Below, piece after piece: positions 54,738 through 62,445 of a stretch of DNA of 64,000 nucleotides. A program made the position numbers and the translations under genes. Under the pieces are notes generated by a model. It did no database searches and was not told the DNA's origin. It saw only the letters and a program-made list of their open reading frames with translations. The stretch is from Symbiodinium microadriaticum. Its lineage: Eukaryota > Sar > Dinophyceae > Suessiales > Symbiodiniaceae. The DNA is taken from NCBI GenBank assembly GCA_001939145.1, contig LSRX01001107.1:180459-244458 (forward strand), given 5' to 3'. How positions within the stretch are numbered: position 1 is the first letter of the stretch; each line of letters starts with the position of its first letter.

Positions 54738-55718
54738 CAAGTAGAAGTCGCACCATGCCAAGGGAACCTGACAGCATTGATAGCAATGGCAAGTGCCGAG
54801 GCTATCATGACGAAGTCTTAAGAGTCTTAAGTGAATAAAATGACTGTCTCGACATTTGGGAATCAAGTGTGGTACTGGTATTCTGAAGAAATGCTGTACC
54901 GGTGAAACTGTAACGAATCAGGACTGGTGACGAGCCAGAAGTCTTAATTCCGTACTCTTTTGACTTCGTGGGCCTCAAGAATCTGAAAATCAAAATCAAC
55001 AGACTCTACACTTGCATGATAAGTCTGTAACTTATAGTAGTTATAAGTTACAAATAAAGTTACAGTTATAGTCTTATAATAGTTCTAGAATTAAAGTCAG
55101 AGTCATAGTCATAGTCATAGTTTGCAAGTAATAGTCATGAGTCATAATCATAATTATTCATTATAATTTAAAATCATAGTCATGAGTCATAGTCATAGTC
55201 AGTTATAGTCAGAGCCATAGTCTAAGTCATAGTCGTCTCATAGTCTTATAGTATAGTTATAGTAGTTGTAGTCTATAGTGACATCCAGAAAGTCGTCATC
55301 GTCGATCATAGTCAGAGTCGAGTCATTGGCATAGGCATTGGCGGCATTGGCATCGTCATAGTTTCATAGACTCAGAGCTAAACTTTAATGTATATGCTTT
55401 ATATGCTATAGGCTATATTAGTAGGTTATAAGTTATAAAGATATAAGTTATAAGTTATAAGTTCTAAAGGTATATAAGTCGGTATAAGTGGTATAAGTAT
55501 AAGCTATAAGTGGCTATAAGTTATAAGTCTATAAGTTGTAAGTCATAAGGCATATAGGCCTTATAGGCTATAAGTACTATGGACTGTAGTTAAGTTAAGT
55601 TATTGTTATTAGTTATTGCCGTATTACTGAAGGTCAAGTCTAAAATTAGTCTAAAATCAATCTAAACTGTCCAATCCTCGCTTTCTTTATTCCCAATGAT
55701 AACTGAAAGAGCTACCCG
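54738..55718. other. Spacer of cryptically simple AT-rich DNA
   Basis: The first 250 bp hold the leader of the 673-residue gene. From about 54960 to 55690 the DNA is built from AGTCATAGTC, TATAGTTATAG and ATAAGTTATAAG words in drifting arrays. No gene, and no palindrome copy, is seen here. Confidence 0.75.
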
Positions 55719-56048
55719 CTACCCTGCACCAACAATTCCGGCCTGCAAGTTTTGGCCTTGCAAAGATTGGATCGCCTGCTCCATCTTTTCAGCACAAGGG
55801 GACCTCTTAGCTGACAGCTGAAATGCTCCCGCGCAAGACTGGTAAATACCAGCCAGCTCTTTCTGCCGTCCAGACAGCTCGCCAATCTCCGCTGGCAGGT
55901 TCTGCCACTTTTTGACCTTGTTGTCCAACTGCGTAGCCTTTCTCATATACTCTTGAGCGCGACTCTGAAACTCTTGCATGGACTTTTTATACGTGTCTGA
56001 AGTCTCCACGTCTGTCACCATCGTGTTCAGCTCTTTGTGTGACAACAT
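55719..56048 (-). CDS. Small coiled-coil protein, 109 residues
   Basis: The ATG at 56048 opens MLSHKELNTMVTDVETSDTY, then SMQEFQSRAQEYMRKATQLD and KVKKWQNLPAEIGELSGRQK, and ends QSLQGQNLQAGIVGAG. It is charged and helical with heptad-like spacing. At about residue 76 the sequence FQLSAK corresponds to the compensated palindrome AGCTGACAGCT (55809-55819). No family is recognised. The start is supported by poor sequence above it and by continuous helix from residue 3. Confidence 0.65.
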   Translation of the reverse strand: MLSHKELNTMVTDVETSDTYKKSMQEFQSRAQEYMRKATQLDNKVKKWQNLPAEIGELSGRQKELAGIYQSCAGAFQLSAKRSPCAEKMEQAIQSLQGQNLQAGIVGAG

Positions 56049-56639
56049 CTTGTTCCTTGGCAAGGACGAGTCCGAGTTCTGACGGAAGCTGCATTGGGGC
56101 TGTATGATATTATTTGATTATTGAAATGAATCATTGCATAATCATAATTGCATACTCATAACTCATAACTCATAACTTCGATTCGGACTCTAACTAAGAC
56201 TCAGACTAGGACGACTAAGACTCTAAGACTAAGGACTTAAGACTCAAGAGTTAAGATGACTAATGACTATAAGACTATAGACTATAAGTCTATAAGACTA
56301 GAAGACTATCCGTCTATATTTTTATAATTATGAATATGAATCATATGAATTATGAATTATGAATCTATGAGTCCATGAATGAATATGACTCTATGACTCA
56401 TTAAGGTTAAAGGCTAAAGGGTTTAGGGTTAGGGCCGTAGGGTTTAGTTTAGTTTAGGGCCAAGTTTAGGGCTTAGGGCTAGGGTTTAGGCGGTTTAGGG
56501 TTTAGGGCATCAGTTTAAATTCAAGTTATAGTAAGTTATATATGATATATAATATGTAATATTTCTATATGAATATGAACTTATTAGATATTATATGAAA
56601 CAATGAAAATGAAACAGAAACATATCATTCCTCCTATCA
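56049..56639. other. Spacer with telomere-like tract
   Basis: AT-rich cryptically simple DNA (CATAATCATAA, AAGACTATAAG, ATATGAATTATGAA words). Between 56418 and 56508 there are about ten imperfect TTTAGGG units on the plus strand. No gene is seen. Confidence 0.75.
56418..56508. repeat. Interstitial telomere-like repeat
   Basis: Imperfect TTTAGGG and TTAGGG units interrupted by GCCGTAGGG, AGTTTAGTT and GCCAAG. The orientation is the same as at 44075 and opposite to 13692. Confidence 0.85.
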
Positions 56640-57923
56640 TCATATATGGCAGACAAGATGCACTGCTTGCTGCAAAGTTTTCACGTCATTCAAGCCATGC
56701 TCTTCCAGCACGTCTGTAGGAGTGCGGTTCCTGAACTTGCTGGGTCGCCCCCTTCCTTCTGGAGCAAGCTTCTCCGTAGCTGGATTCTGCGTGGGCTGCA
56801 TGGGGTTGGCAGTAGTTCCAGCCTCCGGCACCTTGCTGACAGCAGAAAGTCCAGAAGCCTTGGGTTGTGCAGGGGTTGCCTTCGGTGGTGCGGGGGTTGC
56901 CTTCGGCTTCGAAGAACCTGCTCCAGGCTTGGAGTTGCCGGCGGTGCTACCAACAGCAGCCGTTGCTGAGCTCCTTTGACTTTTCTTCGGTGGGCTGCCA
57001 ATGTCTTGCAGCAAAGACCCGGTCATGAAATCATCATCTTCCGATGATTCCTCCTCCACTCTGCTTGGCAATTCTTCGGCGCCTGCTCCCCCTTTGTCAT
57101 CCTCTGCATGCGCGTCCTGCCAGTCGTTGGCTTTATCCACAGCAGAAAACACCCGCTTCTTGGACGAGGCGAACTTGTTGCCCAGTTGGCCCTCATGAAG
57201 CTTCAAGTCCGACGTAGCGACCTCCTCCTTGTGTTTGACACCAACTTTTTCCACGACATTCAGGTCCCACTCTCCTTCCCTTTGCTTGCGAATCATCACA
57301 ACCTCTTTGAGTTCTCCATTGATGACCTTCTTTGCAACCTTGAGACCTTTGCGTTCGATGGCACCTGGATGCATCTGCTCATACAAACTGCGCTCATACA
57401 TTTTGTAGGGGGTAACAATCTGTTCGCTGGCCTCTTTGAACTCTTCCACCACTTTCTTGCGACAGTCCTCAAGTTTCGCTTTCGCATTGTGAAGAGTCTT
57501 GGCTTTGAACCTGACTTGCCCTTCATTCAAGAGCTCCAACATTTTTGTCCTCGCTGCATCGAACTCCGCCTGAAGCTGGGGAGACTTCCGCATCTTGGTA
57601 CAGAAGGCCTCGATCGACTCGCCTTCCTCACCGAAGGAGCCGATTTGGTAAGTCATATGGCACACCCTGCAATCTTTAGATGATGGATCGATGGAAGTTC
57701 CTCTGTGCCAGACGGTGTACCTGTTCTCTGCAAACGAACCCTTCTGAATTTCATTCGTATCCGTGTTCTTGATGCCACAGGCGATGCAAGTCTTCACTTT
57801 CAGAAACACGGTTCCATCCTTGCAGAGGCCACTGCCCGGCTTTGCAGCGCTGCTGCTAGTCTCGCCTCCGAGCGATCGCTCTGTCTTGGCAACCGACTTC
57901 GCATCATCATCCATGTCTTGCAT
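56640..57923 (-). CDS. Zinc-binding protein with AT-hook
   Basis: I take the ATG at 57923 (MQDMDDDAKSVAKTERSLGG), giving 427 residues; the open frame above it has no ATG and contains two palindromes, so it is probably leader. C46-IA-C49 and C85-RV-C88-H form a two-part zinc site about 40 residues apart, with conserved-looking aromatics between (YTVWHRG). Then follow a long charged helical region, an acidic stretch (VEEESSEDDDF), Pro/Ala/Lys-rich repeats (KPKATPAPPKATPAQPKA) and, near residues 390-396, GRGRPSK, the core of an AT-hook that binds the minor groove of AT-rich DNA. A DNA-associated nuclear role is likely. The nearby methyltransferase and AT-rich spacers make it a candidate DNA-binding partner, by inference only. 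Confidence 0.75.
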   Translation of the reverse strand: MQDMDDDAKSVAKTERSLGGETSSSAAKPGSGLCKDGTVFLKVKTCIACGIKNTDTNEIQKGSFAENRYTVWHRGTSIDPSSKDCRVCHMTYQIGSFGEEGESIEAFCTKMRKSPQLQAEFDAARTKMLELLNEGQVRFKAKTLHNAKAKLEDCRKKVVEEFKEASEQIVTPYKMYERSLYEQMHPGAIERKGLKVAKKVINGELKEVVMIRKQREGEWDLNVVEKVGVKHKEEVATSDLKLHEGQLGNKFASSKKRVFSAVDKANDWQDAHAEDDKGGAGAEELPSRVEEESSEDDDFMTGSLLQDIGSPPKKSQRSSATAAVGSTAGNSKPGAGSSKPKATPAPPKATPAQPKASGLSAVSKVPEAGTTANPMQPTQNPATEKLAPEGRGRPSKFRNRTPTDVLEEHGLNDVKTLQQAVHLVCHI

Positions 57924-59856
57924 GCTTTGGCTTTGACAAGCCAGCTTGGCTGACAGCCGAAACACAGCGACAACAACAGGCTGACAGCCGGTGAAAGTAG
58001 TCCTGCCCCAAGCGGCCCAACTTCTGGAAGCGCCGCACGTGCCGCTGCAAATGCAGAACGAAGTGGAATTGAAACGGTGATTAACGTGCAACACTGGACT
58101 CACTGGACTTAGTCTCTGAGACTTAGACTCTGTGTGATCCGTACAACGTTGGAAGCGGAATCACTTGGCGCCTGGGCCAGGGTTCATAGCATGAATCTAG
58201 CATCAACTAGCAAGACTGCGACAAGGACACCCAATTTGACTGTGAGTCTCCTGAATGTCAAGGTGGAATCTGAAGATGACATGCACGCTAACGCAGGCTG
58301 TGAGCCAACAAGCGCTGCCGGAGTGTGGTGTGCCTCGCACTGATGAGAATGGCTGTCAGTGAACATGGTACAAAGCTGGCGTGAGCGGTCCGAGGGGTCG
58401 CTACTCGCTACCATGTCTGCGGGCAATGACTAAAGACTGATATGTAGGCCAGGCCCCAAGAAGTTTTAAGCTTAGCAGCTTAGGCTTAGGCCAAGGCTTA
58501 CGTGGCTGAGGCACTAGAGACTAAAGACCAGTGGCTACACTTGTCACATGACTAAAGTCAGAAACATCTCGAATCATATCGGAGTCTAACTTACTAACTT
58601 TGAATCTAATCTAAAGAAGACCGCAGAACCTAGAGTCTAGAGTCTAAAGTAGAATCAGTAGTCTAGAGTCTAGAATGAATCTCAAGTCTGAACAGTCTAG
58701 AGTCTAGAGTCTAAGCCTAGAGTCTGAAGCCTAAAGCTCTAAAGTCGAAAGTGCCTAAAGTCTAAAGTCAGACGAACTTTACCAGGCCTTAAGCCTAAAC
58801 CTAAACACCGAAGCTGTTTAAAACCTAAACAAAACCACCCGAAACTTCCTAAACTCCCTAAGCTGTATACCTGCCTAAAGCATACAGGGGCCTAAAGCCA
58901 AACGCCTAACAGTAAAACAACTTGACTAAGGCCTAAGACCAAGGCTAAGACTCAGACTCTGACTAAGTAAAAAAAGACTACTAAGACTCTTGACTAAGAC
59001 TAAGACTAAGACTCAGACTGTAGAGACTATAGACTTCTAATGAGTAAAATACAAGAGACTAAGACTCAACTCGACTAAGACTTAGACTAAAACTCAGACT
59101 AAAGACTTAAACTTAAACTTAAACTGACTTAAACTTCTGAAGCTGACTAAACTTAAACTAAGTAAGTAACTTAAGTAACTAAGACTCCTAAGACTTAGAC
59201 TTCGACTGGACTAATGCCGGTAAAACTAGAACGTCGAAACATACTAAACTTAAACACTTAAACACTTAAATTGACTTAAATCACCTAAAATGCCTAAACT
59301 TAATCTGCTAAACTAACTAACACTGAAACTGTTTACTTAACTTAAACTGAAACTGAAACTTAAACTGACTTAAACCGAAACCCTTGCCTTAAGCCTTAAG
59401 CCTTAAACTTAAACTTAAACCGAACCTTAGCCTTAAAACCACTTCACTTAAATTTGCCACTTAGCTGACTTAGCTAGGCTTAGGCTTAGCGGCTTGGCCT
59501 AGCCTTACTGGCCTTACGGCCTTACTGATGCTATTGAGCAACGAGCCAGATAACCAAACTAACTGACCTGCTTCTATTTCAGACCTGCCACTCAAACTTC
59601 AACCTTTTTCCAAAACTCGCGGAATCAAAACTCCAGCTGTCGGCCAGCCTGCTGGTGACGGTTTGCTCTTCGAGCACGAAGCATTGTGAAATTCAGCAAC
59701 TCGGCATGCTCGCTCACATGTGCACGCCGCAAGTGCTCAGCCGAAAACGGACACGCTTGAAAGGCTCAATTGCGTGGCTGTCAGCCGGACAAGTTTGGCG
59801 ATCTACTGGCTGTCAGCCGGACAAAGAAGCGTGAGTAAAAGCCCCAATTGTTCTGT
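57924..59856. other. Long simple-sequence spacer with palindromes at both ends
   Basis: Palindromes lie at 57948 and 57979 (25 and 56 nt above the ATG of the zinc-binding gene) and at 59776 and 59808 (38-81 nt below the methyltransferase stop). Between about 58440 and 59530 the DNA is built from TCTAGAGTCTA, GACTAAGACT and CTTAAACTTAAAC words. No gene is seen on either strand. Confidence 0.8.
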
Positions 59857-60819
59857 CTACGCTCCTTCCGAGTCGCTGGCATCCAATCCACACAACAAGT
59901 GTGCAACATCGTGCGCATCCGGCTCTGGCTCGCCTTCACTCTCCGTCCAATTAAAGGGGGGCAGATGGCTGTAGAGTGCTAGAAGCAGTGCTGCGGCAAC
60001 TGTTCCAGTCATGGCATTGCCAGCAAGGTCCTGCATCTGATTGTCGCTGACTTTCATGTCAAGCTGCTCAAAAAAAGGGAAGCCCTGCAGCTCCAGACAT
60101 TCTTTGCCGGTGAGCAATCGATTGTGCAAAACATTAGTTCCCTTGCGCACCAGCACCCACACCTTCTGTGTTGGCAAAACTGTCAAGAAGGCGCTCGGGC
60201 TTGACGTGACGCGGGCACGGTCGATTCTTTGCGACACGTCCACAGCAACAAAGTCACGGCCCTCAGCATCGGTTGGAGTTCCGGAAGATCCGACGTCCGC
60301 AAAGTGTTTCATCAGGCCGTATGCCAAGATTTCTTTTTCGCGCTCTGTGAGGAGACACGCCCATTTGCTGCGCAGCACGTAGTCTGGGAGCTTGATTTCT
60401 GTCCAGGCAATGTTTCTTGTTGCGAAGAACTCACGGTGCCTTTGCCTCCAAGCATCAACTGCGTGGGTCGCTGTTTCTGTGTCCCTCTCCTTGATGTTCT
60501 TTTGCTTGACCTCGAGTTGCGTCTCGATGTAGTCGTCGTTGTCTGGGTACAAAACATCCGCTGCTGGCTTTGGCTGACAGCCGAAAGACACAGCGGCCTT
60601 CATCATGGCGTCGAGGACTTCGTCTAGGTCATGAAGTTCCTGGTCGAACACGGAGCGGCAAAGCAGGATTTGCCAGGCACGCTTTCTGGCTTGAGGCACG
60701 GCAAAGTGCGAAGAGTCCAAGACCTTTGTCACAAGGCTGTAGTTCAAAGCTTCCACCTCACTCAAGAAAAATGCCACATTATCTGAGTCCTCGCTTTCAC
60801 GTCCCATCTCTTCGACATT
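59857..60819 (-). CDS. C5 cytosine methyltransferase, C-terminal catalytic half
   Basis: About 320 codons, continuing in frame from the upstream half after one TAG. It starts with the NV of motif VI (NVEEMGRESEDSDNVAFFLS). It has motif VIII (VPQARKRAWQIL, the Q-x-R-x-R group), a short target-recognition region, motif IX (LTGKECLELQGFP) and motif X (DLAGNAMTGTVAAALLLALY), which packs against motif I. C5 methyltransferases transfer a methyl group from S-adenosylmethionine to cytosine in DNA. The ATG at 60807 could restart translation, but that product would lack motifs I-VI and be inactive. The palindrome at 60572 is translated as FGCQP. It ends in an acidic tail. Confidence 0.8.
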   Translation of the reverse strand, partial: NVEEMGRESEDSDNVAFFLSEVEALNYSLVTKVLDSSHFAVPQARKRAWQILLCRSVFDQELHDLDEVLDAMMKAAVSFGCQPKPAADVLYPDNDDYIETQLEVKQKNIKERDTETATHAVDAWRQRHREFFATRNIAWTEIKLPDYVLRSKWACLLTEREKEILAYGLMKHFADVGSSGTPTDAEGRDFVAVDVSQRIDRARVTSSPSAFLTVLPTQKVWVLVRKGTNVLHNRLLTGKECLELQGFPFFEQLDMKVSDNQMQDLAGNAMTGTVAAALLLALYSHLPPFNWTESEGEPEPDAHDVAHLLCGLDASDSEGA

Positions 60820-62445
60820 CTACGCTGCCACTGGCCTGTGGTTTCTCAAGTACTGAAGTAGTGCAAAACACGTCTCACCGCTGCTGCCGACCTGGTTTCT
60901 CAAAACACGACTGACGCTGGCAGGAGTGTTGAGCTTGCTCAAGTTCTTGCATGAGTATCCTACGATGGCCACAAGTGGGTGCTCTTGGACTCTGCACGTC
61001 TTGTCGTGGCGCTCACACTTGGTGTGTGTCCCAGCCAAACAAGTGAACTCTGGGAAAAGGCATCCAAACTTCTTCAGCATGTCATTGTCCTTGAAGTGCG
61101 GCCTTTCCATAATAGGAACCACGTACTCGAGCAGATGTCTTTTCTTGAACTTCTCTTTCTCGCAGCTGTGCAGAAGCACCTCCTTTGCGCCCAACGACTC
61201 GGTCAAGATCCGATGAGCAAGCTCTGCCATGCCGCTGCCAGAGCACATCGTGGCGAGGGTGGGAAGACTGGGACGCAGGCTGTCAGCCGAATCGCCTGTG
61301 AAGTGGCTTCCCTTGGTCAGGTTCCAGTGGCAACGGCAGCGCTTCTCTGGAGAAAGTTTCTCCCAAGCTTGCTGCAAGAAGCTCCAAACCACAGTCTCTG
61401 TGAAGCCATCCGGCTTCACCAAAACAGGCGGCTCCAAAAAACTTTCGACACTTTCAGACTCGACGCCTGTGCAGTCTGTGCCTTTGCCTCCGTCGCCTTC
61501 GTCCTCGCTGATCCCACGCAATGAGTCCAGCACTTCGTCCACCGCAAGATCAAAGTCGTCCTGGTCCCCTGCTTTGCTGGGCGCTTCAGTGCTCTCTGCC
61601 AAGGCAAGTGGTTCTGGCTTGTGGCTGACAGCCGAATCCTTCTCGACACATACCTCCTTCCTGGCAACCGGGCCCTGGCTGACAGCCGAAAGCTGTTGCG
61701 CGCCTGCTGGGTCTTGGCTAAAAGTGGGACGGGGCAGTAGGGGCGCTGCCTCTGGCAGCGCACCGAGCTGAGCCGGTTCTTTCTTCGCCTGCACTGCCGC
61801 GCCCTGGTCAGAGGCATTGGGCCTGTTGTGGTTGGTTGGCAAAGGCTGCGGCTGCAGCTGCTGGTCTGGAGGCGGTTGGGGCGGGCTGGGTGACTCTTCC
61901 ACAACAACAGGTGCGAAGATGCTTGGCGTGCAGGGCGCAGGCTGAGCGGAAGCTCTCTGGTCCGCCACATCCTTTCCCTTGGTGTGTGGTGTGGCCTGCT
62001 TCTCCGCTGGGAGTGCACTTGGGATTCCTGTAGTCTGCTGGTTTGAGTCTGTAAAAACAGGTTGTTCTTGGGCTGGGCTCTGTTCTTGGTCTGGGTCGGG
62101 CGCGGACCGCGGAGTCTTTCTGGTCTGTGATCTTGGCGTCTGGTTTGGGTGCACTTGAGAGACCCGGCAGCTGCTGGCTTGCGCCTGACAAGGCAAGCTG
62201 TGCTTGGGCTTCGCTATGTCCTTGGTCTGGGTCGGGAGCGGAATGCCTGGCGTCTGGTGTGGCATTCTCCGCTGCTGGGAATGCACTTGGGATTTCTGGC
62301 GTCTGCTGGCTGGTGTCTGCGAAGCCGAGCTCTTTTCTGGCAGCCTGTTGGGGTTGGCTGGGTTGTTCCTCACCTTTGTCACTGACTGGCTGCACGGCCT
62401 CAGATGCAGCACATTCCGCCATTGCTTCCGGAACTGCTGAGGCAA
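60820..62445 (-). CDS. C5 cytosine methyltransferase, N-terminal catalytic half
   Basis: The frame is truly coding from about 62100 (SAPDPDQEQSPAQEQP) down to the TAG at 60820-60822. After a Pro/Gln-rich linker and an acidic region (VDEVLDSLRGISEDEGDG) come motif I, TMCSGSGMAEL (61219-61251), which binds S-adenosylmethionine, and motif IV, GYSCKNLSKLN, with the catalytic Cys codon at 60949-60951. Motif IV has Ser where the family normally has Pro before Cys. The frame then reads RNHRPVAA and stops with TAG exactly at the Glu of the ENV motif (VI). Codons above 62135 in this frame belong to the other frame's protein. Palindromes are translated as SAVSQ, SAVSH and SADSL. Confidence 0.8.
   Translation of the reverse strand: MPQQFRKQWRNVLHLRPCSQSVTKVRNNPANPNRLPEKSSASQTPASRRQKSQVHSQQRRMPHQTPGIPLPTQTKDIAKPKHSLPCQAQASSCRVSQVHPNQTPRSQTRKTPRSAPDPDQEQSPAQEQPVFTDSNQQTTGIPSALPAEKQATPHTKGKDVADQRASAQPAPCTPSIFAPVVVEESPSPPQPPPDQQLQPQPLPTNHNRPNASDQGAAVQAKKEPAQLGALPEAAPLLPRPTFSQDPAGAQQLSAVSQGPVARKEVCVEKDSAVSHKPEPLALAESTEAPSKAGDQDDFDLAVDEVLDSLRGISEDEGDGGKGTDCTGVESESVESFLEPPVLVKPDGFTETVVWSFLQQAWEKLSPEKRCRCHWNLTKGSHFTGDSADSLRPSLPTLATMCSGSGMAELAHRILTESLGAKEVLLHSCEKEKFKKRHLLEYVVPIMERPHFKDNDMLKKFGCLFPEFTCLAGTHTKCERHDKTCRVQEHPLVAIVGYSCKNLSKLNTPASVSRVLRNQVGSSGETCFALLQYLRNHRPVAA

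Noticed and set aside
61229-61771. Plus-strand frames of about 180 codons over the methyltransferase
   Set aside because: The minus strand carries recognisable methyltransferase motifs, so the plus frames are shadows.
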